A stretch of DNA of 64,000 nucleotides from Caulobacter segnis (GTDB lineage: Bacteria; Pseudomonadota; Alphaproteobacteria; Caulobacterales; Caulobacteraceae): the NCBI RefSeq assembly GCF_023935105.1, contig NZ_CP096040.1, positions 3,720,001-3,784,000 on the forward strand. The letters are read 5' to 3'. A program made the position numbers and the translations under genes. The notes below the pieces were generated by a model. That model saw only the letters and a program-made list of their open reading frames with translations. It did no database searches and had not been told where the DNA came from. Position 1 is the stretch's first letter; each line of letters opens with the position of its first letter. Positions 42,524-50,535 of this stretch are shown here, in pieces.

Positions 42524-42540
42524 ATTTGCAGTAGTTTTCA
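42524..42540 (+). promoter_or_regulatory. 17-bp operator candidate, copy 2
   Basis: ATTTGCAGTAGTTTTCA, identical to 34755-34771. It lies 57 bases before the MalA-like receptor ATG, where a repressor would overlap the promoter or leader. Confidence 0.6.
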
Positions 42541-42597
42541 GCAACGGCCCGCGAACCGACCAAACCGCGCAGAGCCGGACCAGGGAGGGTGAGACTC

Positions 42598-45324
42598 ATG
42601 ACCACTGATTTCGCGCGTCGTCGCGCTTGGCTGATGACCGGTGGCGCCACCGGTCTGGCCCTGGCCTTCGCCCTCGGCGGCGCGGCCCATGCGCAAGACG
42701 CCGCCCCCGCAACCCAGGACGACAGCAAGGTCGAAGAGATCGTCGTCACCGGCATCCGCCGCGGCATCGAAGGCGCCATTTCGCTCAAGAAGAGCTCGAC
42801 CTCGATCGTCGAAGCCGTCTCGGCCGAGGACATCGGCAAGCTGCCGGACGTCTCGATCGCCGAGTCGATCGCGCGTCTTCCCGGGTTGACCGCACAGCGT
42901 CTTGACGGTCGCGGCCAGGTCATCTCGATTCGCGGCCTGGCCCCCGACTTCACCACCGCCCTGCTGAACGGCCGCGAGCAGGTCTCGACCGGCGACAACC
43001 GCGGCGTCGAGTTCGACCAGTATCCGTCGGAACTGCTGAGCGCCGTCGTGGTCTACAAGACCCCGGACGCCGGCCTCATCGGCCAGGGCCTGGCCGGCAC
43101 CGCCGACATGCGCACCGTGCGCCCGCTGGCCTATGGCAAGCGCGCCCTGGCGATCGGCGCCCGCTACGAGTGGAACGACATCGGCGCCCTGAACGCCGGC
43201 ACCAAGGCCCACGGCAATCGCCTGTCGATCTCGTACATCGACCAGTTCATGGACGGTAAGCTGGGCCTGGCCCTGGGCTACGCCCACATGGAGTCGCCCT
43301 ATCAGGCCGAGCGCTGGAACTCGTGGGGCTATCCCACCGACGCGGCCGGCAACCTGGTGATCGGCGGCGCCAAGCCGTACGTGCAGTCCAGCATGCTCAA
43401 GCGCGACGGCGTCATGGGCGTCCTGGAATTCAAGCCGACCGACAATTTCAGCTCGTCGCTGGACGTCTTCTATTCGAAGTTCAAGAACCACCAGATCCAG
43501 CGCGGCATCGAACTGCCGCTGGTCTGGGGCGGCGTGCCGCTGACCAACGCCCAGGCCGCGGGCGGCATGGTCACCAGCGGGACCTTCAACGGCGTCAAGG
43601 GCGTGGTCCGCAACGACGGCAACGATCGTGACTCCACGATCAAGTCGGTCGGCTGGAACAACAAGCTGGAAGTCGGCGACGGCTGGACCCTGGTCAGCGA
43701 CCTCTCGTACTCCAAGGTCGAGCGCACCGACCAGATCCTCGAGACCTACGCCGGCACCGGCCGCTCGGGGACTGGCGCCACCGACAACATGACGTTCACG
43801 ATGAACGGCGACGGCGTGGCGATCTTCAAGTCGACCCTGAATTACGCCGATCCCAACGTGATCAAGCTGACCAGCTCGCAGGGCTGGGGCAGCGACATCA
43901 TCACCGGCGGCCAGGACGGCTATCTAAACAAGCCGACCATCGAGGACGAGTTGAAGGCGGCCCGCTTCTCGATCAACCGCGCCCTGGACGACGGCCTGTC
44001 CAGCGTCGAGCTGGGCTTCAACTACAGCGAACGCTCCAAGGGCCTGGTCAACGACGAGTGGTTCCTGCGCGTGAAGGGTTCGCCCGCCAGCGTCGCGATC
44101 CCGTCCTCGGCCCTGGTCGGCACGACCTCGCTGGCCTTCATCGGCATCCCGGGCATGGTCAGCTACGACCCGTTCGCCCTGGTCAGCGGCGGGACCTATG
44201 ATCTGGTCCGCAACCCGAACTCGGACGTGCTGGTCAAGAGCTGGGACGTCGAGGAGAAGGTCGCGGTCGGCTACCTGAAGGCCAATATCGACGCCGCCAT
44301 CGGCAGCGTGCCGGTCACCGGCAACTTCGGCTTCCAGATCGTCCACACCGATCAGGGCTCGACCGCCCTGGGCGCCAGCGGCACCGGCGCCGGCGTGACC
44401 CGCACCAACCTGTCGGGCGGCAAGAAGTACGTCGACTTCCTGCCCAGCATGAACCTGCAGTTCCAGCTGCCCAACGAGCAGAGCCTGCGCTTCGCCGTCG
44501 CCCGCACCCTGGCCCGTCCACGGATGGACCAGATGCGCGCCAGCAAGACCTTCAGCTTCGACCCCGCCAAGGGCGGCAACACCAACATCAACTTCTCGCC
44601 GTGGAGCGGTACGGGCGGCAATCCCGAGCTCGAGCCCTGGCGCGCCGACGCCTATGACGTGTCGTACGAGAAGTATTTTGGCCGCCAGGCCTACGTCTCG
44701 CTGGCCGCCTTCTACAAGGACCTGAAGACCTACGTGTACGACCAAAGCGTCGTGTTCGACTTCACCGGCTTCCCGACCGGCGGCAACCCGGAACCGGCCA
44801 CGCGCCTGGGCCTGGTCACCACCCCGCAGAACGGCAAAGGCGGCGCGGTGAAAGGGGTCGAGTTCGCGGCCTCGATGCCGGGCGCGCTGCTGACCCCGAT
44901 CCTGGACGGCTTCGGCGCGATGTTCAGCGCCTCATACACCGAGAGCACGATCCACCCGAACCCGGCGGACGAAGCGACCCCGATCCCCGGCCTGTCGAAG
45001 ACCGTGGCCAACCTGACCGTCTACTACGAGAAGAACGGCTTCTCGTTCCGGGTCAGCGACCGCTACCGCTCCAAGTTCCTGGGCGAGGTCACCGGCTTCG
45101 GCAACGGCCGCAACTACCGGATGGTCAAGGGCGAGTCCGTGGTCGACAGCCAGATCGGCTACACGTTCAGCGACGGCCCGATGAATGGCCTGTCGCTGCT
45201 GGCCCAGGTCAACAACCTGACCAACGAGCCCTTCGTGACCTACCAGAACAACGACCCTCGCCAGGTCATCGACTACCAGAACTACGGCCGCACCTTCCTG
45301 GTGGGCCTGAATTACAAGTTCTAG
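42598..45324 (+). CDS. TonB-dependent receptor, MalA-like (maltodextrin uptake)
   Basis: A 908-residue outer-membrane receptor. A signal peptide of about 30 residues (TDFARRRAWLMTGGATGLALAFALGGAAHA) is followed by a TonB box (VEEIVVTGIRRGIEGAI). The plug has RLPGLTAQRLDGRGQVISIRGL and YPSELLSAVVVYKTPDAGLIGQGLAGTADM. The barrel ends in the C-terminal aromatic KF. This oar-like subclass includes C. crescentus MalA, which imports maltodextrins; the amylase and glucosidase next to it support that substrate. AGGGAGG is 9 bases before the chosen ATG. A strong terminator follows. Confidence 0.92.
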   Translation: MTTDFARRRAWLMTGGATGLALAFALGGAAHAQDAAPATQDDSKVEEIVVTGIRRGIEGAISLKKSSTSIVEAVSAEDIGKLPDVSIAESIARLPGLTAQRLDGRGQVISIRGLAPDFTTALLNGREQVSTGDNRGVEFDQYPSELLSAVVVYKTPDAGLIGQGLAGTADMRTVRPLAYGKRALAIGARYEWNDIGALNAGTKAHGNRLSISYIDQFMDGKLGLALGYAHMESPYQAERWNSWGYPTDAAGNLVIGGAKPYVQSSMLKRDGVMGVLEFKPTDNFSSSLDVFYSKFKNHQIQRGIELPLVWGGVPLTNAQAAGGMVTSGTFNGVKGVVRNDGNDRDSTIKSVGWNNKLEVGDGWTLVSDLSYSKVERTDQILETYAGTGRSGTGATDNMTFTMNGDGVAIFKSTLNYADPNVIKLTSSQGWGSDIITGGQDGYLNKPTIEDELKAARFSINRALDDGLSSVELGFNYSERSKGLVNDEWFLRVKGSPASVAIPSSALVGTTSLAFIGIPGMVSYDPFALVSGGTYDLVRNPNSDVLVKSWDVEEKVAVGYLKANIDAAIGSVPVTGNFGFQIVHTDQGSTALGASGTGAGVTRTNLSGGKKYVDFLPSMNLQFQLPNEQSLRFAVARTLARPRMDQMRASKTFSFDPAKGGNTNINFSPWSGTGGNPELEPWRADAYDVSYEKYFGRQAYVSLAAFYKDLKTYVYDQSVVFDFTGFPTGGNPEPATRLGLVTTPQNGKGGAVKGVEFAASMPGALLTPILDGFGAMFSASYTESTIHPNPADEATPIPGLSKTVANLTVYYEKNGFSFRVSDRYRSKFLGEVTGFGNGRNYRMVKGESVVDSQIGYTFSDGPMNGLSLLAQVNNLTNEPFVTYQNNDPRQVIDYQNYGRTFLVGLNYKF

Positions 45325-45352
45325 CCGCCTCTCCTTCCCCAAGCCTGCAGCG

Positions 45353-45386
45353 CCCCTGTCGGATCCGTCCGACAGGGGTTCTTTTT
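45353..45386 (+). terminator. Rho-independent terminator of the MalA-like receptor gene
   Basis: CCCCTGTCGG (45353-45362), 6-base loop, CCGACAGGGG (45369-45378), then TTCTTTTTT. A perfect 10-bp stem and T-tract. Confidence 0.93.
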
Positions 45387-45392
45387 TGGCCG

Positions 45393-45638
45393 TCAGGGCT
45401 TCGGGTCCGACGGCGTCGCCGGCGCGCAGGCGCGGGTGACCTTCAGCGAACCGCCGCCGGGCTGGCTCCTGTCCAGCGTCAGGTCGAACGTCCGCTCGCA
45501 GTCTTCGTCCAGGATCTTCATCGCTCGGGCCAGGGCCAACGGATCGGCGGCCAGGCCCGCGCAGCCCGACAGAGCGACGGACAGCCCGAGGGCCGCCACC
45601 GGGTGAATGACATGTTTCATCGAATGCGGACTGGGCAT
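45393..45638 (-). CDS. Small lipoprotein, last gene of an accessory cassette
   Basis: An 81-residue lipoprotein. The signal ends in the lipobox LSGC (Cys26). The mature part is short (about 55 residues) with two further Cys (DEDCERTF and TRACAP) that could form a disulfide. AAGGAA lies 8 bases before the ATG; a second in-frame ATG at 45620 is also possible. It follows two small membrane-protein genes on the same strand. Small lipoproteins beside holin-like genes occur in phage lysis cassettes (Rz1-like), but no sequence match to Rz1 is claimed. Confidence 0.75.
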   Translation of the reverse strand: MPSPHSMKHVIHPVAALGLSVALSGCAGLAADPLALARAMKILDEDCERTFDLTLDRSQPGGGSLKVTRACAPATPSDPKP

Positions 45639-45662
45639 GGTGGAGTTCCTTTCGTGTCGGGA

Positions 45663-45950
45663 TCAGGCGGTGGGCGCGCGGCGCTGGCCGCCCAGGTGCA
45701 GCAGCATCAGCACCGAGGCGACCGCTATGGCCGCCACGACGACGGCTTCACGCGGCGTCACCCCGCCGTGTCGCCAGACCTCGATCGCCTCGCCGGCCAT
45801 GACGATCGACAAGGCGAGCACGATCAGCGAAGCGGCGCGGCTGGACGCCCAGGCGCGCGCTTCGGGCTTCAGCATGTTGCCCCGCAGCGCCAAGGCCAGG
45901 GCGGCGGCGATCGACGCGCCGCAGGTGAAAAGGTCGAGAACGCTGGTCAC
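45663..45950 (-). CDS. Small three-helix membrane protein (holin-like B)
   Basis: A 95-residue membrane protein starting at a GTG that overlaps the upstream stop by 4 bases (GTGA). Three predicted helices: about 4-24 (VLDLFTCGASIAAALALALRG), 40-59 and 67-86. Small size, three helices and coupling to another small membrane protein resemble phage holins. Function not proven. Confidence 0.72.
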   Translation of the reverse strand: MTSVLDLFTCGASIAAALALALRGNMLKPEARAWASSRAASLIVLALSIVMAGEAIEVWRHGGVTPREAVVVAAIAVASVLMLLHLGGQRRAPTA

Positions 45951-46297
45951 GGCGCGTCCCTCGTCATCCGCTCGATCCGGCCAGCGGCGCGATTGCGCAG
46001 GGCCTTGAAGATCAACGGCAGCAGCTCCCAGCCGAACGCTCCCACGCCGAAGCCGAAGGAATAGGCGTCCCGCAGGGGCGCGAACGGAATGAACGGCGCG
46101 GCGACCTTTACCAGGAAGGTCGCCATGATCACGCCGGCGGCGGTGGCGCAGGCCACGTTGAGGACCAGCGCCCGGTACTCCGCGCGCGTGACCGGATGGC
46201 CGCTCAGGGCCAGGGCGCCGAACTGGACGAGACCATAGATGGCCGCCCCGCCGAGCGCCCCGACCGCCGCCCGAAGGCGGTCGGGATCGATGGGCAT
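45947..46297 (-). CDS. Small three-helix membrane protein (holin-like A)
   Basis: A 116-residue membrane protein. Helices at about 11-33 (AAVGALGGAAIYGLVQFGALAL), 43-66 (LVLNVACATAAGVIMATFLVKV) and 77-99 (SFGFGVGAFGWELLPLIF), with a basic C-terminal tail. It is translationally coupled to the next small membrane-protein gene. Together they look like a holin/antiholin-type pair, but could equally be membrane effectors of a defence or toxin system. I do not recognise a named family. Confidence 0.75.
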   Translation of the reverse strand: MPIDPDRLRAAVGALGGAAIYGLVQFGALALSGHPVTRAEYRALVLNVACATAAGVIMATFLVKVAAPFIPFAPLRDAYSFGFGVGAFGWELLPLIFKALRNRAAGRIERMTRDAP

Positions 46298-46368
46298 GAC
46301 TAAGCTCCTGAAAACAAAACAAAGTCGGCGCGGCGCTCCTTGACGTCATGCCTTTGGGCGGCTTCGCC

Positions 46369-47055
46369 TCAGTGCGCCGCCTGTGTCCGGGCGATCTGCT
46401 TGGCCAAGGCCACGGCGAGATCCAGAGCCTGGATCAAGACGTCGCGATTGCGCGCGAAGACACGGCCGGAGCCCCAGGCCGACAGGCTGGTCCCCTCGCC
46501 GGCCACCGCGCGCAGCAGGCGCAGCGCCATCGGCCTGTCGGCCAGCGCCAAGGCCACGGCGCGATCGGCGCGGGCCACGAAGTCCAGCATGCGGGCGCGC
46601 CGCAGCCGCGCGGCGACGAAGCGGTCGTTGTCGTGGCCGCCGCCTCCCAGGCGGCCGGGCTCCAGGCTGGCGGACTGCAGATCGCGGCCGCGAGCCTCGA
46701 AGCCGGCGCGATACAGCAGGCCGACCGCGTAGTGGGCTTCGGTGAGGTGGCCGCTCTGGCGCAAGCTGTGCAGGCCGTCTCGGCTGGAGACCCGCAAGGG
46801 CCCGCCCTTCGCCGCCTCGCGAACCTCAACGGTCTCGCCCCGCGCGCGGGCCAGGGCCACGGTCTCGACCAGGCCGGCGGCGATATCGGCCTGCTCCGTA
46901 AGGGCCAGCTGAGCGCCGGAAATCCGCGACATCGCTTCGCGCGCCGCCTGGCGAGCCGCAGGGCTGATGGCCATGGCCGCCGCGCGGTCGGCGCGGGCCA
47001 AATCCGCGCGCTCGACCATGGTCAGGCCCTCGGGCCGGATGACTTGGACGGACAT
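46369..47055 (-). CDS. Helical protein resembling DUF6456
   Basis: A 228-residue soluble protein. LRQSGHLTEAHYAVGLLYRAGFEA near 97-120 and LRAVAGEGTSLSAWGSGRVFARNRDVLIQALDL near 187-219 resemble the DUF6456 pattern found in Caulobacterales regulators and phage-like proteins (helical pair, then a helix-turn-helix-like C terminus with G-x-G-x-x-x-x-x-N-R). GAAGGGGA precedes the ATG. Function unknown; DNA binding is plausible. Second gene of the cassette driven from the palindrome-rich region. Confidence 0.72.
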   Translation of the reverse strand: MSVQVIRPEGLTMVERADLARADRAAAMAISPAARQAAREAMSRISGAQLALTEQADIAAGLVETVALARARGETVEVREAAKGGPLRVSSRDGLHSLRQSGHLTEAHYAVGLLYRAGFEARGRDLQSASLEPGRLGGGGHDNDRFVAARLRRARMLDFVARADRAVALALADRPMALRLLRAVAGEGTSLSAWGSGRVFARNRDVLIQALDLAVALAKQIARTQAAH

Positions 47056-47119
47056 GACGTGTCCCCTTCTCCTTCTGGGATGTGCTCAGCGCGCTCGGCG
47101 ACCTCGTCTCGCGGACCGC

Positions 47120-47545
47120 TCACCCGCCCTGCGCCTCCAGGACGGCGCGACCGGCGGCGGTCAGGCTGATCCGGCACGGCCGGCCGCCCAGGCGTTCGAC
47201 CAGGCCCATCAAACGCGCCGCCTGGGCGCGATCGCTGCCGGCCGACAGGCTGACGGCCATCTCGTCGGACAGGTCGGCCAGGGTCAGCGCCCCGTCGGCC
47301 AACGCCTCCAGCACGGCCAGCACCTTGGCCGGCGCGGCGGGTTCGTCCGGAATCGCGCCGCTCAGGCGCGCGCGGAGCGCTTCGGACAGCGTGTGGCGAT
47401 CGGGACGCGGATCGCCCATCAACAGGGCCGTCAGGACGGCGCGCGGCGGCCGGCGATCGGCCTCGGTGCGGCGAGCCACATAGCCCGCACTCGGGGCGTG
47501 AACGGGCGCATGACCGGCCGGACCGGTCGCGTGGATCGGAATCAT
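47120..47545 (-). CDS. Winged-helix-like small protein, first gene of the cassette
   Basis: A 141-residue protein starting at MIPIHATG (47545) with AGGAAG upstream. The C-terminal 80 residues (KVLAVLEALADGALTLADLSDEM then AARLMGLVERLGGRPCRISLTAAGRAVL) have the pattern of a MarR-like winged helix ending in a LTxxGRxxL wing. The N terminus is unordered and Pro/His-rich. It is divergent from the Xre gene across an operator-like region and may be an additional regulator. Confidence 0.7.
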   Translation of the reverse strand: MIPIHATGPAGHAPVHAPSAGYVARRTEADRRPPRAVLTALLMGDPRPDRHTLSEALRARLSGAIPDEPAAPAKVLAVLEALADGALTLADLSDEMAVSLSAGSDRAQAARLMGLVERLGGRPCRISLTAAGRAVLEAQGG

Positions 47546-47626
47546 CTGGAGCTTCCTGCGGCTGAGCCGATGGATGGGATTTTGGGGGAGGACCCGCCCG
47601 GCTCGCGTCGCCAGGGCGGAATTCTC

Positions 47627-47697
47627 GGAATATCCAATTTGTACCAAATACAAATTTGCATGGCAAGCAAATTTTGTGTTTAATGCGCGGATATTCC
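47627..47697. promoter_or_regulatory. Nested inverted repeats between the cassette and its Xre regulator
   Basis: An outer pair GGAATATCC (47627-47635) and GGATATTCC (47689-47697) flanks an inner palindrome AATTTGTA (47636-47643) / TACAAATT (47649-47656) with a 5-bp spacer, and a third pair TTTGC (47655-47659) / GCAAA (47667-47671). The region is strikingly AT-rich. It has the layout of a lambda-like or Xre operator region controlling both directions. Confidence 0.7.
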
Positions 47698-47722
47698 CCC
47701 TTCCGCTTCCTCCGGGATTTGC

Positions 47723-48067
47723 ATGACACCCGACCGACAGGCCAAGGCGAAGCGACGTGGCAAGACCTTCATCCGCGCCTGGCGCAAGCATCGCGACATG
47801 AACCTGGAACAGGCGGTCGAACGCCTGGAGCTCGAGGTGGGCTATCCGTATTCGGTCGCCCAGCTCTCACGCGTCGAGCGTGGCGAGACCGGCTATTCGC
47901 AGGACGTGCTGGAAGCCCTGGCGACCATCTATCGCTGCGAGCCGGCCGACCTGATCATGCGCGATCCACAGGCTTCGGAGGCGATCTGGTCGATCTGGGA
48001 CCAGCTCCAGCCGGTTCAGCGGATCCAGCTGGTCGAGATCGGGCAAACCCTTAAGAAAACGGGGTAA
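47723..48067 (+). CDS. Xre-family repressor-like regulator
   Basis: A 114-residue DNA-binding protein. A basic N terminus (TPDRQAKAKRRGKTFIRAWRKHRDM) leads into a helix-turn-helix of the Cro/C1 type (NLEQAVERLEL then YSVAQLSRVERGETGYSQDVLEALATIYRCEPADLI, about 27-80). The tail is an extended helix for dimerisation. It diverges from the five-gene cassette and probably represses it and itself through the nested palindromes 26-96 bases upstream. Phage repressors and solitary Xre regulators look alike at this size. Confidence 0.87.
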   Translation: MTPDRQAKAKRRGKTFIRAWRKHRDMNLEQAVERLELEVGYPYSVAQLSRVERGETGYSQDVLEALATIYRCEPADLIMRDPQASEAIWSIWDQLQPVQRIQLVEIGQTLKKTG

Positions 48068-48074
48068 TTTCCGA

Positions 48075-48251
48075 TCAGTCCAGCGCCAGGATCTCGCCCT
48101 GGCGCGCGATCAGCCGGGGCCTTCCCCACAGCCCCGACAGAGGCTCGCCGCGTACGCGGTACAGCGCCACGCCTGAGGATCGCCGCGCCAAGACCTTCAT
48201 TTCGCGCCGCGCATCCTCCTCGAAATAGCACTCCCTGACCTCGGTCGGCAT
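48075..48251 (-). CDS. Small hypothetical protein
   Basis: A 58-residue possible protein, MPTEVRECYFEED onward, ending RPRLIARQGEILALD. A weak GGAA lies upstream; in-frame ATG codons further upstream (48380) would make a basic, low-complexity extension. It converges on the Xre gene. Codon pattern is compatible with coding but the evidence is thin. Confidence 0.4.
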   Translation of the reverse strand: MPTEVRECYFEEDARREMKVLARRSSGVALYRVRGEPLSGLWGRPRLIARQGEILALD

Positions 48252-48515
48252 CAGCGTTCCGCCCCGCCTTCCGAAGGCCTGTACGCAGAAACGCGTCACC
48301 GCGAACACGACAACCTCCGCCTTCAACACACCCACTCTGCACGCCTCCTGCGCGCGAGTCGACCGGTCGCGGCGGCTCATGCGTCCGAGTCTGACGCACG
48401 TTAACTTTTTGCATGCAACGAGAAGCGAGCGCATCGGCTGAGTTTTGCGCGACATGCAAGATGCGATACGCACCATGCCTACCGGCGACGGAGCCGTGAC
48501 GGAAAGAAAGGGAGT
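48252..48515. other. Non-coding stretch next to tRNA-Ile
   Basis: About 260 bases without a convincing gene. A perfect 10-bp palindrome, TTGCATGCAA, lies at 48409-48418 and two TTAAC/TGCATG-type AT-rich patches at 48401-48420. No terminator or attachment-site duplicate of the tRNA 3' end was seen. Confidence 0.5.
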
Positions 48516-48591
48516 TGGTAGGCCCGGAGGGACTCGAACCCCCAACCAGACCGTTATGAGCGGTCGGCTCTAACCATTGAGCTACAGGCCC
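48516..48591 (-). tRNA. tRNA-Ile2 (anticodon CAU)
   Basis: On the minus strand the cloverleaf runs from GGGCCTG (acceptor) through a D-arm (TAGCTCAATGGTTAGAGC), an anticodon stem GACCG/CGGTC around loop CTCATAA (anticodon CAT), a T-arm GGGGG-TTCGAGT-CCCTC and acceptor CGGGCCT plus A and CCA. The first pair is a G-U wobble. The GGGCC-type acceptor matches lysidine-modified tRNA-Ile2 rather than elongator tRNA-Met. Its 3' end faces the accessory cassette. Confidence 0.88.
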
Positions 48592-48737
48592 GCGCGGATA
48601 CGTTTGAGCGTACGCGAGAGCGGCGGATTAGCATGAGCCGAACGCGGCTTAAAGCTCCGGTTCAGGTTGAGGCTGTCACCAAGGAACCATAGCGGTTCGG
48701 CGACGCTTCCTGCGCCAGACCGCCCTGGAGAAAAACG

Positions 48738-49493
48738 ATGATCAAAACCGCTCGCCGTCCCGCCGCTCCCTTGGCCGCCATCGCCCTGCCGGCGCTGGTC
48801 GGCGCCCTGCTGCTGGGCGCGGCCGCGCCGGCCCTGGCCCAGACCGACGCGGCCTTCAAGGCCACGACCTTCAGCCTGTCGGCCTATGGCGAGACTCGCG
48901 TGGCCCCGGACATGGCCACCATCAATCTGGGCGTCCAGACCGACGCGCCGACCGCCGCCGAGGCCCTGAAGGCCAATGGGGCGCGCATGAACCAGGTGAT
49001 GGCCGCGCTGAAGAAGGCCGGGATCGCCGAGCGCGACATCCAGACCTCGAACCTGAACCTGAACGCCCAGTACGCCTACGAGCAGAACCAGCCGCCGAAG
49101 CTGACGGGCTACCAGGCCTCGAACCAGGTGACGATCACGGTCCGCGACCTGGCCAAGCTGGGCGCGAGCGTCGACGCCACCGTCAATGCCGGCGCCAACA
49201 CCGTCAACGGCATCAGCTTCGGCCTGGCCGACCCGCGGGCCGCCGAGGACGCCGCTCGCCTGGAGGCGGTGAAGGCTCTGCAGGCCAAGGCCGCGCTCTA
49301 CGCCCGCGCCACCGGCTACAAGGACATGCGCCTGGTCAATCTGAACGAAGGTGGCGGCTATACCCCCGCTCCGCCGCCGGTCCCGATGATGGCCTTCGCC
49401 GCCAAGCGCGAGATGGCCGACTCGACCAGCGTCGCCGGCGGTGAGCTGAAGGTCCGGATCGACGTCAACGCCACGTACGAAATGACGAAGTAG
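48738..49493 (+). CDS. SIMPL domain (DUF541) exported protein
   Basis: A 251-residue exported protein. A signal peptide of about 35 residues ends at PALAQ. The SIMPL/YggE-type domain begins FSLSAYGETRVAPDMATINLGV and includes ERDIQTSNLNLNAQYAYEQNQPPKLTGYQASNQVTITVRD. LGASVDATVNAGANTVNGISFGL and the C-terminal VRIDVNATYEM complete it. Members such as YggE are tied to oxidative-stress tolerance, mechanism unknown. GGAGAAAA precedes the ATG. Confidence 0.93.
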   Translation: MIKTARRPAAPLAAIALPALVGALLLGAAAPALAQTDAAFKATTFSLSAYGETRVAPDMATINLGVQTDAPTAAEALKANGARMNQVMAALKKAGIAERDIQTSNLNLNAQYAYEQNQPPKLTGYQASNQVTITVRDLAKLGASVDATVNAGANTVNGISFGLADPRAAEDAARLEAVKALQAKAALYARATGYKDMRLVNLNEGGGYTPAPPPVPMMAFAAKREMADSTSVAGGELKVRIDVNATYEMTK

Positions 49494-49510
49494 CCCGAGC
49501 CGCGAGACAT

Positions 49511-49545
49511 GAAAAAAGCCGCCGCCGGGACCCCGGCGGCGGCTT
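49511..49545 (-). terminator. Rho-independent terminator for the panD/lipoprotein unit
   Basis: AAGCCGCCGCCGGG (49516-49529) pairs with CCCGGCGGCGGCTT (49532-49545), a 14-bp stem. On the minus strand it is followed by a run of six T (A-run at 49512-49517 on the plus strand), so it ends transcripts coming from the right. Its tail for the SIMPL gene is poor. Confidence 0.88.
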
Positions 49546-49559
49546 CGATGTTTCTGGCC

Positions 49560-50036
49560 CTAGAAGCCGGCCTTCTTGAAGGCCCGCTCGACCCGATCCT
49601 TGATCTCCAGCCCCGGCAAGGCGCGATCGCCCTCCATGACCGCGACATAGGTCAGGCCGCGCGACGGCCTGCCCTCGCCGGTCGGCACCGGACCGATGGT
49701 CCAACCCACCGTGGCGCCGGGAGCCGAGCCGCTGGGACAGCTCATGAAGCGCGCCGGCTTGCCGAGATTGGCCTTGAGCAGCGCCTCGGCCGTCGTCTGA
49801 CCGCCCCCGCAGTCGGGCAGGTTGCGCGAGCAAGTGATGTAGCCGCCACCCCGCCAGATCAGCTTACCCTTGGCGTCGGCTATCACCACGCAGGTCGAGG
49901 GCGAGCCGATCGACTTGCCGACCGCCTGGGCCAGGGCGCTTTCGTCGACGCCGTCCGGCAGCTTGGGGGCGCACGCCGCCAGGCCGATGAGGACCGGAGC
50001 CGTGACGGCCAGGACCGCGAGCGCGCCCCGGCGCAT
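49560..50036 (-). CDS. Lipoprotein of unknown function coupled to panD
   Basis: A 158-residue exported lipoprotein: [22 protein letters not shown], lipobox LAAC with Cys22. Mature part has paired Cys (TCVVIADAKG, YITCSRNLPDC, FMSCPSG) suggesting disulfides in the periplasm. Its ATG overlaps the panD stop by one base (TGATG), so it is translated with panD although no metabolic link is known. I do not recognise the family. Confidence 0.78.
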   Translation of the reverse strand: MRRGALAVLAVTAPVLIGLAACAPKLPDGVDESALAQAVGKSIGSPSTCVVIADAKGKLIWRGGGYITCSRNLPDCGGGQTTAEALLKANLGKPARFMSCPSGSAPGATVGWTIGPVPTGEGRPSRGLTYVAVMEGDRALPGLEIKDRVERAFKKAGF

Positions 50037-50392
50037 CAGGCCGCCTTCTTGATGTGGTTGCCCTCTTCCAGCAGCACGACGGTGGGGGCGTAGTTGCGCG
50101 CCTCCTCGGCCGGCAGCTGGCAGTAGGTGACGACGATGACGAGGTCGTTCTTCTGCACCAGGCGGGCAGCGGCGCCGTTGACGCCGATCACCTTCGAGCC
50201 GCGCGGGGCCTCGATGGCGTAGGTGGTGAAGCGCGCGCCGTTGGTGATGTTCAGCACGTCGACCTGCTCGTTCGGCAGGATGCCCGAGGCGTCTAGCAGG
50301 TCGCGGTCGATGGCGATCGAGCCTTCATAGTCGAGATCGGCCTGGGTCACCGTGGCGCGGTGCAGCTTGGCCTTCAGCATGGTTAGCAGCAT
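50036..50392 (-). CDS. panD: Aspartate 1-decarboxylase proenzyme
   Basis: A 118-residue pyruvoyl enzyme making beta-alanine for pantothenate and CoA. The self-cleavage site is the Gly24-Ser25 in [11 protein letters not shown] when the start [15 protein letters not shown] at 50392 is used, which reproduces the E. coli numbering. [14 protein letters not shown] and [18 protein letters not shown] are the usual blocks. The only panto-thenate gene here; no panB or panC is next to it. Confidence 0.95.
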   Translation of the reverse strand: MLLTMLKAKLHRATVTQADLDYEGSIAIDRDLLDASGILPNEQVDVLNITNGARFTTYAIEAPRGSKVIGVNGAAARLVQKNDLVIVVTYCQLPAEEARNYAPTVVLLEEGNHIKKAA

Positions 50393-50535
50393 GGCTGGGA
50401 CAACTATCCCTTTGAATGTGTTGGAGACTTCCGGGCCGCCACACACAAGGCCCGTCGATCAGGTCACGCCATATAACACGAACCCGGCCCCGTTCAATCG
50501 CACCGCAGCATAGGCCCACGCGAGCCCAGGCGGCT

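Larger units (their letters stand above)
42290..42597. other. Divergent amylase/malA intergenic region
   Basis: About 308 AT-rich bases with no gene. It holds three phased TGCA motifs (42331-42354), a TTGCAATTTTTT stretch near 42493, the 17-bp motif copy at 42524-42540 and the malA ribosome site AGGGAGG at 42582-42588. Confidence 0.6.
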
